This document shows, one piece after another, positions 21,801 to 30,560 of a DNA stretch of 64,000 nucleotides. The notes beneath the pieces were generated by a model. The model saw only the letters and a list, made by a program, of their open reading frames with translations, searched no databases and had not been told where the DNA came from. The translations under genes were made by a program, and so were the position numbers. Within the stretch, counting starts at the first letter, position 1. Each line of letters starts with the position of its first letter. Origin of the DNA: Bacteroidaceae bacterium (GTDB taxonomy: Bacteria > Bacteroidota > Bacteroidia > Bacteroidales > Bacteroidaceae); NCBI GenBank assembly GCA_017535725.1, contig JAFXTO010000025.1, forward strand, positions 83,782 through 147,781. Reading direction: 5' to 3'.

Positions 21801-21808
21801 ACTAACCC

Positions 21809-22996
21809 ATGTACGGAAAAATGCAAGAACATCTTCAGCAGACGCTGAATGAGATTCGCGAGGCTGGCCTCTACAAGGAGGAACGCCTCATCCAGAGCCC
21901 CCAGGCCGCCGCTATCGAGGTGGCCGGCAAGGAAGTGCTGAATTTCTGCGCCAACAACTACCTTGGCCTGAGCAACCATCCGCGCCTCATCGAGGGTGCC
22001 AAGAAGATGATGGACCGCCGCGGCTACGGCATGTCCAGCGTGCGCTTCATCTGTGGTACTCAAGACATTCACAAGGAGTTGGAGGCAGCCATCAGCCGCT
22101 TCTTCCACACCGAAGACACTATCCTCTATGCTGCCTGCTTCGATGCCAACGGTGGTGTCTTCGAGCCCCTGCTAACCGAGGAGGACGCCATCATCAGCGA
22201 TGCCTTGAACCACGCCAGCATCATCGACGGAGTGCGCCTCTGCAAAGCCAAGCGCTATCGCTACGCCAACGCCGATATGGAAGACCTGGAGCGCCAGCTG
22301 CAGGCCGCCCAGGAACAGCGCTTCCGCATCGTGGTCACCGACGGCGTGTTCTCCATGGACGGCAACGTCGCCCCGATGGACAAGATCTGTGACCTCGCCG
22401 AGAAGTACGATGCAATGGTGATGGTGGACGAGAGCCACTCAGCAGGTGTCGTCGGAAAGACCGGCCGCGGAGTAAGTGAATTCTACAACACCTACGGCCG
22501 CGTGGATATCTACACCGGCACGCTGGGCAAGGCCTTCGGTGGCGCCATGGGCGGCTTCACCACGGGTCGCAAGGAAATCATCGACCTGTTGCGCCAGCGC
22601 TCACGCCCGTACCTCTTCTCCAACTCGTTGGCTCCTGGTATCATCGGTGCCTCGCTGGAAGTCTTCAAGATGCTGGACGAGTCGAACGAACTACACGACC
22701 GCCTGGTGGAGAACGTCACCTACTTCCGCGACAAGATGATGGCCAGCGGCTTCGATATCAAGCCCACGCAGAGTGCCATCTGTGCCGTGATGCTCTACGA
22801 TGCTCCCCTCAGCCAGCGCTTCGCCGCCCGCCTGCAGGACGAAGGAATCTATGTCACGGGCTTCTACTACCCCGTGGTGCCGAAGGGTCAGGCCCGCATC
22901 CGCGTGCAGATCTCCGCAGGCCACAACCGTGAACAGCTCGACAAGTGCATTGCCGCCTTCATCAAGGTGGGCAAGGAGCTCGGAGTGCTGAAATGA
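21809..22996 (+). CDS. kbl: Glycine C-acetyltransferase (2-amino-3-ketobutyrate CoA ligase)
   Basis: A 395-residue PLP enzyme of the alpha-oxoamine synthase family at the usual length. Seen in the sequence: VLNFCANNYLGLSNHP near residues 46-61, GMSSVRFICGTQDIHKELE, the PLP-pocket Asp in MVMVDESHSAGVVG near 210-223, and the Schiff-base Lys in TGTLGKAFGGAMGG near 242. It splits 2-amino-3-ketobutyrate with CoA to glycine and acetyl-CoA. The divergent neighbour is the matching dehydrogenase. A clear terminator follows. Confidence 0.97.
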   Translation: MYGKMQEHLQQTLNEIREAGLYKEERLIQSPQAAAIEVAGKEVLNFCANNYLGLSNHPRLIEGAKKMMDRRGYGMSSVRFICGTQDIHKELEAAISRFFHTEDTILYAACFDANGGVFEPLLTEEDAIISDALNHASIIDGVRLCKAKRYRYANADMEDLERQLQAAQEQRFRIVVTDGVFSMDGNVAPMDKICDLAEKYDAMVMVDESHSAGVVGKTGRGVSEFYNTYGRVDIYTGTLGKAFGGAMGGFTTGRKEIIDLLRQRSRPYLFSNSLAPGIIGASLEVFKMLDESNELHDRLVENVTYFRDKMMASGFDIKPTQSAICAVMLYDAPLSQRFAARLQDEGIYVTGFYYPVVPKGQARIRVQISAGHNREQLDKCIAAFIKVGKELGVLK

Positions 22997-23037
22997 TGGA
23001 TGGAGAACTGCAACGCGTTGCAGCAATCGAAAGAACA

Positions 23038-23067
23038 GGGGGGCTCATGGCCCCCCTTCTTCTTTCT
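23038..23067 (+). terminator. Rho-independent terminator after kbl
   Basis: GGGGGGC, 5-base loop TCATG, GCCCCCC, then TTCTTCTTTCT: a 7-bp GC stem followed by a T-rich tract, 42 bases after the kbl stop. Confidence 0.8.
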
Positions 23068-23096
23068 ATATGGAATAATAGTCTACGTATGGAATA

Positions 23097-25610
23097 TTAG
23101 TCTACGTAGTAGATGCGTTTCACGCGGGGCGAGACACCAGTGAGGATTTCGTAGGGGATGGTGTCGATGATATCAGCCAGCACGGTGGGAGGAAGATCGG
23201 GACCGAAGATGACGGCGGTGTCACCCTCCTGGCAGGGGATGTCCGTAACGTCTATCATGCAGACATCCATACAGATGTTACCCACGTAAGGAGCCTTCTG
23301 CCCATTGACCAGGCAGTAGCCATTTCCGCGTCCGAGGTGGCGGTCGAGGCCATCGGCATAACCGATGGGCAAGGCGGCTATGCGGCTATCGCGGGTGAGA
23401 TGCCCCTTTCGGCTGTAGCCCACCGTCTCATTTGCAGGCACCTCGTGAATCTGCAGGATGGTGGTCTTCAGCGTGGAGATGGGGACGAGGCGTCGGTTCC
23501 CGGCGGCTTCCCCATCGGGCTTATTCCCTCTGGGATCCACCCCATACAACCCCAGCCCCAGACGCACCATGTCGCAATGCCTTTCTGGGAAGTGCTCGAT
23601 GCCCGCCGAGTTACAGATATGACGCAAGATGTGGTTGGAGAAGGCGGCTTGCAGCTCGTCGGCAGCCCCACAGAAAAGTTCCCACTGCTGGCGCGAGAAG
23701 TTGTCGAAGTCATCGCTATCCGAACCGACGAAGTGGCTGAATACGCTTCTGGGAATCAACGCCTTCTGCGACCGCAGCCGCTGGATGAGCTCCGATATCT
23801 CCCGCCTGGGGTCGAAGCCAAGCCGGTGCATACCCGTGTCCAACTTAATGTGGATGGGGAAGTTGGTAATACCCTCGCGCCGAGCTGTGTGTGAGAGGGC
23901 ATCCAGCAGACGGAAGCTGTAGACCTCCGGCTCCAGGTGGTATTCAAAGAGCGTGTGGAATGAGGACATCTCAGGGTTCATCACCATGATATTCGCCGTA
24001 ATGCCTGCCCGACGCAACTCCACACCCTCGTCGGCCACTGCCACGGCGAGGTAGTCCACACGGTGGTCTTGCAACGATCGAGCTATTTCCACGGCTCCGG
24101 CTCCGTAGGCCGATGCCTTGACCATGCAAATCATCTTTGTCTCCGGACGCATGAACGAACGGTAGTAGTTCAGGTTCTGAGCCACCGCCGAGAGGTTCAC
24201 CTCGAGGATCGTCTCGTGAACCTTCTGGACGAGGGCGTCCGTGATGCGGTCGAAGCGAGCCGAACGGGCTCCCTTGATGAGGACGATGCGGTCGCTGAGC
24301 GAGGCAAAGGCAGGCGAGGCGAGGAAAGCATCTACAGAAGGGAAAAGCAACATACGTACGGCCGTTTCCGGACCTTCTGGTCTCGCCTTCCCCAAAGCCG
24401 AAGGACTCTCCTCCCCCTTCGGGGTGGATTCAATAGTGGAACTGGGTGTTCCCGTTGAGTAACTTGGAAGGGGGCTATTCGCCATCCCCGCACTCACTTC
24501 CGGACCGATGCCTATAAATTCATCGACGCCGTAACGCTCCACGAATTCCGCCACCTGCCCGTAGAGTTCCGTCAGGGTGAGACCCGACTGCTGAATATCC
24601 GAGAGGATGAGCGTGCGGCGGCGACCTGCTGCCTCCGGACGACGGCGCATAAAGTCCAGCGCTATCTCCAGCGAGCCGAGGTCGCTGTTGCAAGTGTCGG
24701 TGATGAGGGTGTTACCCGCCCTGCCTTCCTTGACTTCCAGACGCATGGCCACTGGCTCCAACCGTTTCACCCGCTCCCGGATAACCTCTTCAGGAAGACC
24801 TAAGTAGCGACAGACGCAAATACAATGGATCGCGTCCTCCTGACTGGCGGCATCGAGGAAGGGCACCTCAAAATCTGCTTGATGCCAGCCAATGAGCGTT
24901 CCTTGGAAGCCACTCCTACGGATGCAGTCGTTGATGATTTCGTCGTCGGCATTATAAATAAGTACGCGCGCGTTGTGGAACAGGCGCAGCTTTTCGCGGC
25001 ACTTTTCCTCGCGGTCGGCAAAATTCTCGTCGTGAGCCGATCCGAGATGCGTCATGACTCCTATGGTGGGCTGGATGATGCTCTCCAGGGCATCCATCTC
25101 CCCCGACTCGCTGATACCTGCCTCGAAGATGCCCAGCTGAGTCTGTTCGGAGAGACGCCAGACGCTGAGCGGGACTCCTATCTGCGAGTTCCACGAACGC
25201 GGAGAGCGAGTGATATTGAAGTCGGGCGAGAGTAGCTGGTACAGCCACTCCTTGACGATGGTCTTGCCGTTGGAACCCGTGATGCCCACGACGGGGATGT
25301 TGAATTCCTCGCGATGGCGTTCAGCCAACCGCTGCATGGCTTTCAGCGGAGAGGGCACAATCAGGTAGTTGGCATCGGGCTCAGGCATCTCGGGTGCCTG
25401 GCTGACGACAAAGGCACGGACGCCTCGGCGGTAGAGCTCTGGGATGTAGCGGTGCCCGTCGTTCTTCTGTGTACGGATGGCAAAGAACAGGGATTCCTCG
25501 GGGAAGGTGAGCGAACGGCTGTCGGTCAGCAGCCAGTCGATGCGTGTGTCGGCACTACCCACGCGGTGGGCACCTATGAGAGTAGCGATTGTTTCGATTG
25601 AGTAGGTCAT
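23097..25610 (-). CDS. murF-alr: Bifunctional UDP-MurNAc-tripeptide D-Ala-D-Ala ligase / alanine racemase
   Basis: An 837-residue fusion typical of Bacteroidetes. Residues 1-370 are MurF: P-loop GITGSNGKT near 113, SWNSQIGVPLSVW, and GISESGEM. Residues 460-837 are alanine racemase: PLP Lys in MVKASAYGAGAVE near 498, HIKLDTGMHRLGF, the catalytic Tyr in VGYSRKG near 730, and YVGNICMDVCMIDVTDIP. It makes D-alanine and adds D-Ala-D-Ala to the peptidoglycan precursor. The linker (residues 377-413) has an unusual Ser/Pro/Gly-rich stretch (STPKGEESPSALGKARPEG) whose DNA resembles the GC-rich repeats in other genes here. It follows the GSCFA gene by 39 bases. Confidence 0.95.
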   Translation of the reverse strand: MTYSIETIATLIGAHRVGSADTRIDWLLTDSRSLTFPEESLFFAIRTQKNDGHRYIPELYRRGVRAFVVSQAPEMPEPDANYLIVPSPLKAMQRLAERHREEFNIPVVGITGSNGKTIVKEWLYQLLSPDFNITRSPRSWNSQIGVPLSVWRLSEQTQLGIFEAGISESGEMDALESIIQPTIGVMTHLGSAHDENFADREEKCREKLRLFHNARVLIYNADDEIINDCIRRSGFQGTLIGWHQADFEVPFLDAASQEDAIHCICVCRYLGLPEEVIRERVKRLEPVAMRLEVKEGRAGNTLITDTCNSDLGSLEIALDFMRRRPEAAGRRRTLILSDIQQSGLTLTELYGQVAEFVERYGVDEFIGIGPEVSAGMANSPLPSYSTGTPSSTIESTPKGEESPSALGKARPEGPETAVRMLLFPSVDAFLASPAFASLSDRIVLIKGARSARFDRITDALVQKVHETILEVNLSAVAQNLNYYRSFMRPETKMICMVKASAYGAGAVEIARSLQDHRVDYLAVAVADEGVELRRAGITANIMVMNPEMSSFHTLFEYHLEPEVYSFRLLDALSHTARREGITNFPIHIKLDTGMHRLGFDPRREISELIQRLRSQKALIPRSVFSHFVGSDSDDFDNFSRQQWELFCGAADELQAAFSNHILRHICNSAGIEHFPERHCDMVRLGLGLYGVDPRGNKPDGEAAGNRRLVPISTLKTTILQIHEVPANETVGYSRKGHLTRDSRIAALPIGYADGLDRHLGRGNGYCLVNGQKAPYVGNICMDVCMIDVTDIPCQEGDTAVIFGPDLPPTVLADIIDTIPYEILTGVSPRVKRIYYVD

Positions 25611-25649
25611 GGAGGATTTCCCCGACGGATGGACCGTCGGGCACAGGGA

Positions 25650-26705
25650 TTAAAGTTCGATGTTGTATTTAGAGATGATTTCGCTCAGCCGCTGGTGGGT
25701 TTGCTCATGAAAGCGGACGGCGGCAGGGGACTCCGGATTCGTGGGGCGGTGCATAAGAGCCTTGCGGATTGGCTCGTAGTCGCTGAGGAAACGGTGAGCC
25801 TCGGAGTCCAGGAAACGGGCGGAGAAGCGCTCCCAGATGTACTCTATCGCCTGAGACGAGGGATGCAGCATGTCCTCCGCATAGAAGCGGTAATCGCGCA
25901 GTTCGTCCAGCTGAATCTCGTAGGCGGGGAAGTAGCTCACCTGCTCCGGACGCTTCCGCTGGATGGCATCTACTGCTAATAATAGTGCAGCCTTCGAGAG
26001 GCGGCTCTCATGGAAGCCATACTTCTGATAACGATAAGGAGAGACCGTCAGAATGACCCGCGCCCGAGGGAAGAGCATGCAGATGCTTTCAAGGATAGTA
26101 ACCATTTGTTCCACAGTTAATTCCTTTTCAGCAAACAAGGTCTGAGGACGCTTGTGGCAGTTGCCTACCACGAGGGGGGAGGGAGAGGGGGAACTGGAAG
26201 AGGGGGACAAGGGAGAGCTCGAAGAGGGAGAACTGGAAGGTGAGGGGGAACTGGAAGGTGAGGGGGAACTGGAAGGTGAGGGGGCTCCGGCGGACGAACC
26301 GCCGGAAACGGGGAGGGGGATTAGCTCATAGTAGCGGTTGGTGCCTAAAGTGATGATGACGACATCCGGATTCCAGTCGAACAGCCTACCGCGGGCCGAG
26401 AGGATTCCAGCCTTGCAAGCTGCCTGCGAGGAAGCGTTCTTCGAACTATCCGTGAGCCAGCAATGCCACAGATGGTCTTCGTCCTCAAAGTACAGGTTAT
26501 CGTTCAAGGGGTTCTGAGTCAGCGCCTGCAGGATGCTTAGCGGGTTGTAGAGCACACCGAAGGGGTTGACCAACGCAGGCAATCCGCTCTGCCTCATGCG
26601 CATACCTATGTTCTCAGCGAAGCACGAACCGAGGAACGCAATCCTATTACGGAGTCCTATCAATTGTTCGGGACTTGAAATCTCAATGGTTGTTTGCAAT
26701 TTCAT
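25650..26705 (-). CDS. GSCFA-domain protein with repeat insert
   Basis: A 351-residue GSCFA protein: the signature LGSCFAENIG is at residues 27-36, followed by NPFGVLYNPLSILQAL, VVIITLGTNRYYEL and MLHPSSQAIEYIW, with the Ser/Asp-His layout of SGNH-like esterases. The central part (about residues 140-178) is a Ser/Pro tandem repeat (SPSPSSSPSPSS) that interrupts the domain between a strand and LVVGNCHKRPQTLF. It is upstream of murF-alr in the same direction, suggesting a role on cell-wall or exported glycans. Its leader contains a group II intron remnant. Confidence 0.85.
   Translation of the reverse strand: MKLQTTIEISSPEQLIGLRNRIAFLGSCFAENIGMRMRQSGLPALVNPFGVLYNPLSILQALTQNPLNDNLYFEDEDHLWHCWLTDSSKNASSQAACKAGILSARGRLFDWNPDVVIITLGTNRYYELIPLPVSGGSSAGAPSPSSSPSPSSSPSPSSSPSSSSPLSPSSSSPSPSPLVVGNCHKRPQTLFAEKELTVEQMVTILESICMLFPRARVILTVSPYRYQKYGFHESRLSKAALLLAVDAIQRKRPEQVSYFPAYEIQLDELRDYRFYAEDMLHPSSQAIEYIWERFSARFLDSEAHRFLSDYEPIRKALMHRPTNPESPAAVRFHEQTHQRLSEIISKYNIEL
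26172..26286. repeat. In-frame tandem repeat in the GSCFA gene
   Basis: The plus strand shows repeated GAACTGGAAGGTGAGGGG units of 18 bases (three near-perfect copies at the right end) and diverged copies to the left. The unit is a multiple of three, so the Ser/Pro-rich peptide can expand without a frameshift. Confidence 0.85.
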
Positions 26706-26984
26706 TATAGGTCTGCGAGGTGTCCCCCGCCCTCCCCATTAAGAACCGTGCAAGCGTCTTTCACCGCACACGGCTCGTATAATTCTATTTTTTTCATTTT
26801 ATTCATTAACCGACTCTTAGGTGCCTTTGGGCACTGCGTTTGAGTGGACAACAGACATTAGTCAACAGCCGTGAGCTAATTCTCTGTCACGATGATTCCG
26901 ACAACGGTTACTTCACGTTGTTCATGATGGAACTAGAGGTTCTTTATTCAAAGAACTATTATCTATACGACTTCACGTCGCAAT
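26706..26984 (-). ncRNA. Group II intron remnant with domain V
   Basis: The minus strand at 26776-26743 is exactly 34 bases and reads as group II intron domain V: GAGCCGTGTGC (AGC triad), GAAA tetraloop, and a closing GCACGGTTC arm. One G-A mismatch sits in the distal stem. Before it (26984-26780) are further hairpins, such as GTTCTTT-GAAT-AAAGAAC and GTGCC-CAAA-GGCAC, that fit remains of other intron domains. About 37 bases after domain V comes ATG 26705 of the GSCFA gene. No intron-encoded protein is present and the total is only about 280 bases, so it is a deleted relic. The outer limits are uncertain. Confidence 0.65.
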
Positions 26985-26991
26985 CATGCTG

Positions 26992-26999
26992 CAAAGATA
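26992..26999 (-). promoter_or_regulatory. -7 box of the GSCFA/murF-alr promoter
   Basis: Minus-strand TATCTTTG at 26992-26999, with TCTG (one mismatch to TTTG) 20 bases upstream at 27020-27023. Transcription would start near 26985, so the intron remnant would form the 5' leader of the GSCFA message. Confidence 0.6.
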
Positions 27000-27128
27000 A
27001 GCATTTTTTCTGTGGGAAGCAGAACTTTTCTGGTTTAAAGTTTATTTCCAAGGCAGAAAAAGCATCAAAAAGCAGGCTTGCAACCAAAAAACTACAAACT
27101 CGAAACCATAAACACTAAACTTTTTCCG

Positions 27129-27136
27129 TACCTTTG
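27129..27136 (+). promoter_or_regulatory. -7 box of the dxs promoter
   Basis: TACCTTTG at 27129-27136, 21 bases before ATG 27157. The -33 region is not a clear match. Confidence 0.6.
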
Positions 27137-27156
27137 TCGCCGAAAAGAACATACGC

Positions 27157-29058
27157 ATGAACGAAACAAGCGAACAGAACTATTCTCTGTTACAAAACAT
27201 ACAGGTTCCTGCCGACCTCCGACAGTTGCCCTTGGAGCAACTGCCCGAAGTGTGCCGTCAACTACGCGACGACATCATCCGCGAGCTGTCTGGAAACCCT
27301 GGACACTTCGCCTCCAGCCTCGGAGTAGTGGAACTGACCGTAGCCCTGCATTACGTCTACAACACCCCTTACGACCGCATCGTCTGGGACGTGGGGCATC
27401 AGGCCTACGGACATAAGATTCTAACTGGTCGCCGCGAAGCCTTCCGCACCAACCGCCACTTCCACGGAATCAAGCCCTTCCCTTCACCCGAGGAAAGCGA
27501 GTACGATGCCTTTACTGCGGGTCACGCATCCAACAGCATCAGCGCAGCACTCGGAATGGCACTTGCGGCCAAGGCGAAGGGAGAGCAGCGACACATCGTT
27601 GCCGTAATCGGCGACGGAGCCATGAGCGGAGGGCTCGCCTACGAAGGACTGAACAATGCAGCCAACACGCCCAACGACGTACTCATCATACTCAACGACA
27701 ACAACATGAGTATCGACCACAGCGTAGGAGGCATGAAGGACCTGCTCCACCGACTGCAGACAAGCTCCACCTACAACCGATGGCGCGACCGAGCTGCTCG
27801 CAAGATGGTCTCCTGGGGATGGATCAATGAGGAGCGGAAGAAAGGTATCATCCGCTTCAACAACTCGCTCAAGAGCTTCATCACCCGCCAGCAGAACATC
27901 TTCGAGGGCATGAACATCCGCTACTTCGGTCCTTCCGACGGACACGACGTCATCGAGCTGGTGCGTACCCTGCGCGCCATCAAGGAGATGAAGGGACCCA
28001 AGTTGCTGCACATCCACACCATCAAGGGCAAGGGCTTTGAGCCAGCCGAACAAGGAGGTGCCGTGTGGCACGCTCCAGGCCGCTTCGACCCCCGGACGGG
28101 CGAACTCATCAAGACCAACGAGGAAGGACTACCGCCCAAGTTCCAAGATGTTTTTGGGCACACCTTATTAGAACTCGCGCGCGCGAATGAGAAAATTGTT
28201 GGCGTAACCCCAGCCATGCCCACAGGTTGCTCATTGAACATCATGATGGAAGCTATGCCTAACCGCGCCTACGACGTAGGCATCGCCGAGGGCCACGCTG
28301 TGACCTTCTCCGCTGGTATGGCCAAAGACGGGCTACTGCCCTTCTGCAACATTTATTCCAGCTTCGTCCAGCGCGCTTACGACAACATCATCCACGATGT
28401 CTGCATCTCGCGTCTGAACGTCGTGCTATGCCTGGACAGAGCAGGACTCGTCGGTGAGGACGGCCCCACGCACCACGGCGCCTTCGACCTCGCTTTCCTG
28501 CGCCCTATCCCAAACCTAACCGTCTGTTCACCCATGGACGAACAGGAACTACGCCACCTCATGTACACCGCCCAGCTGCCCGACCGCGGCCCCTTCGTCA
28601 TCCGTTACCCGCGAGGACGCGGAAGCTGCCCCGACTGGGAATGTCCCATGAAGGAGATTCCCGTAGGACGCGGACGTCTCCTGAAGGAAGGCACGGACGT
28701 AGCCTTGCTCACCCTCGGTCCTATCGGCGTGGAAGCCGTGAAGGCGGTGCGCGAGGCCGAGGAAGAACATCCCGGCTTCTCTGTTGCACACTACGATATG
28801 CGCTTCCTTCGTCCTTTGGACGAACGCCTGCTGACGGAGGTAGCTGCACACTTCCGCCGGGTGGTCACCGTCGAGGACGGGGTGCGCTGCGGAGGCTTCG
28901 GAACTGCCGTACTTGAATGGATGGAAGACCACGGAGCCACTTGTCGAGTTACCCGTCTGGGACTACCCGACGCCTTCGTAGAACACGGCTCCATTGCAGA
29001 ACTCCGACAGCTCTGCGGCATCGACCACGAAGGCATCAAGCGGGCTCTACTCAGTTGA
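27157..29058 (+). CDS. dxs: 1-deoxy-D-xylulose-5-phosphate synthase
   Basis: A 633-residue thiamine-diphosphate enzyme of normal length. Motifs: [16 protein letters not shown]-type segment ([15 protein letters not shown]) near residue 79, the ThDP-binding [17 protein letters not shown] near 152-168, LNDNNMSID, the central [15 protein letters not shown], and [23 protein letters not shown], the transketolase-type second domain. It condenses pyruvate and glyceraldehyde 3-phosphate, the first step of the non-mevalonate isoprenoid pathway. trkA follows 46 bases later in the same direction. Confidence 0.98.
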   Translation: MNETSEQNYSLLQNIQVPADLRQLPLEQLPEVCRQLRDDIIRELSGNPGHFASSLGVVELTVALHYVYNTPYDRIVWDVGHQAYGHKILTGRREAFRTNRHFHGIKPFPSPEESEYDAFTAGHASNSISAALGMALAAKAKGEQRHIVAVIGDGAMSGGLAYEGLNNAANTPNDVLIILNDNNMSIDHSVGGMKDLLHRLQTSSTYNRWRDRAARKMVSWGWINEERKKGIIRFNNSLKSFITRQQNIFEGMNIRYFGPSDGHDVIELVRTLRAIKEMKGPKLLHIHTIKGKGFEPAEQGGAVWHAPGRFDPRTGELIKTNEEGLPPKFQDVFGHTLLELARANEKIVGVTPAMPTGCSLNIMMEAMPNRAYDVGIAEGHAVTFSAGMAKDGLLPFCNIYSSFVQRAYDNIIHDVCISRLNVVLCLDRAGLVGEDGPTHHGAFDLAFLRPIPNLTVCSPMDEQELRHLMYTAQLPDRGPFVIRYPRGRGSCPDWECPMKEIPVGRGRLLKEGTDVALLTLGPIGVEAVKAVREAEEEHPGFSVAHYDMRFLRPLDERLLTEVAAHFRRVVTVEDGVRCGGFGTAVLEWMEDHGATCRVTRLGLPDAFVEHGSIAELRQLCGIDHEGIKRALLS

Positions 29059-29104
29059 TAAACCCTATGGCCCTCCCTATAAGCCCCATTAACTCCCGCC
29101 CATT

Positions 29105-30484
29105 ATGAAAATCATCATCGCCGGAGCAGGCGCCGTAGGCAGCCACCTCGCCGCCCTCCTCTCGAAAGAGAATCACGACATCGTTGTCCTCGATCCAGAT
29201 ATCGAGAAACTCTCCAAGGCTACCGACGGACTGGACGTGATGACCCTGGGCGTCTCGCCCACGAGTATCAGCGGACTGAAGGAAGCGGGCACACCGCAGG
29301 CAGACCTGTTCATCGCCGTCACGCCCTCCGAGACACGCAACATGACTTGCTGCATCCTCGCCCATTCCCTGGGAGCGAAGAAGACTGTAGCGAGAATCGA
29401 CAACGCAGAATACATCGAAGAACGCAACCTCGAATTCTTCCGGCAGATGGGAATTGGCTCCCTCATCTATCCAGAAATGCTGGCCGCACAGGAAATTGTC
29501 AACGGAGTGCGTCGCTCCTGGGTTCGTCAGTGGTGGGAAGTTCACGAAGGAGCACTCATCATCCTGGGTATCAAGCTACGAGAGGAAGCTACCGCACTCT
29601 ATGACCAGCAGCTACGAGACCTCTGTCCACCTGACTCACCCTACCATATCGTTGCCATCAAGCGCGACGAAGCCACCATCATACCTGGCGGTTTCGATGA
29701 CCTCCGACTCGGAGACATCGCCTACTTCATGACCACCAAGAAATTCGTTCCCAACATCCGTCAATTGGTGGGTAAGGAAAACTACGCCGACGTCAAACGT
29801 TTGATGATCATGGGCGGAGGACGCATCAGCGTGCAGACATGCCATCTGCTACCCGACTATATGGAAGCCAAGCTCATCGAGCAAGACCTCTCACGGTGCC
29901 ACCAGCTGGCTGACCTGTTGGATAATGACGACATCATGGTCATTAATGGTGACGGACGCGATATGGCGCTGCTTACGGAGGAAGGAATCCGCCAGACACA
30001 GGCGTTCTGTGCACTCACCGATGATACCGAGGAGAATATCCTCGCCTGCCTCGCCGCCAAGCGGATGGGAGTCCGCAAGACCGTAGCACTCGTGGAAAAC
30101 ACCGAATATATCACGATGGCAGAAAAGCTGGATATCGGAACCATCATCAACAAGAAAGCCATCGCCGCAAGCCATATCTACCAGATGATGCTGGCCGCAG
30201 ACGTCGCAAGCGTCAAGAGTCTCACGATTGCAGATGCTGACGTCGCGGAGTTCGTGGCTGTAGAAGGGAGCCTTGTCACCAGCTGTCCCGTCATGAAACT
30301 GGGATTACCCAAGGGAATTACCATCGGAGGTCTCGTGCGCAACGGAGTAGGGCAGCTCGTGAATGGACGCACCCAAATCCTACCCGGCGATCACGTCGTG
30401 GTCTTCTCCCGCACAGCACTCTTCAAAGAATTGGATCACCTCTTCGGGAAACCCAAAGGCGGACTTTTCTCCATCTTCCATTAG
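29105..30484 (+). CDS. trkA: Trk potassium uptake regulator TrkA
   Basis: A 459-residue protein with two RCK repeats. The first nucleotide-binding motif is GAGAVGSHLAALL at residues 6-18, with Asp at the end of strand two (VVLDPD); the second begins MIMGGGRISVQTCHLL near residue 237. Each is followed by a TrkA-C domain (IILGIKLREEATA; SCPVMKLGLPKGITIGGLVR). TrkA gates the TrkH potassium channel in response to NAD(H). The dxs-trkA order is common in Bacteroidetes, but trkH does not follow here; a TonB receptor does. Confidence 0.95.
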   Translation: MKIIIAGAGAVGSHLAALLSKENHDIVVLDPDIEKLSKATDGLDVMTLGVSPTSISGLKEAGTPQADLFIAVTPSETRNMTCCILAHSLGAKKTVARIDNAEYIEERNLEFFRQMGIGSLIYPEMLAAQEIVNGVRRSWVRQWWEVHEGALIILGIKLREEATALYDQQLRDLCPPDSPYHIVAIKRDEATIIPGGFDDLRLGDIAYFMTTKKFVPNIRQLVGKENYADVKRLMIMGGGRISVQTCHLLPDYMEAKLIEQDLSRCHQLADLLDNDDIMVINGDGRDMALLTEEGIRQTQAFCALTDDTEENILACLAAKRMGVRKTVALVENTEYITMAEKLDIGTIINKKAIAASHIYQMMLAADVASVKSLTIADADVAEFVAVEGSLVTSCPVMKLGLPKGITIGGLVRNGVGQLVNGRTQILPGDHVVVFSRTALFKELDHLFGKPKGGLFSIFH

Positions 30485-30494
30485 AAGCCCCGTC

Positions 30495-30517
30495 ACCCTC
30501 CCAATGAGGGAGGGAGT
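30495..30517. repeat. Short palindrome between trkA and the receptor gene
   Basis: ACCCTCCCAATGAGGGAGGG, a short GC palindrome lying 10 bases after the trkA stop. It is an intergenic copy of the same kind of repeat that is found inside the receptor, RND and helicase genes. Confidence 0.6.
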
Positions 30518-30560
30518 GGTCACCATGCCTATTCACAAACTTAATTATACCTTTAATATT

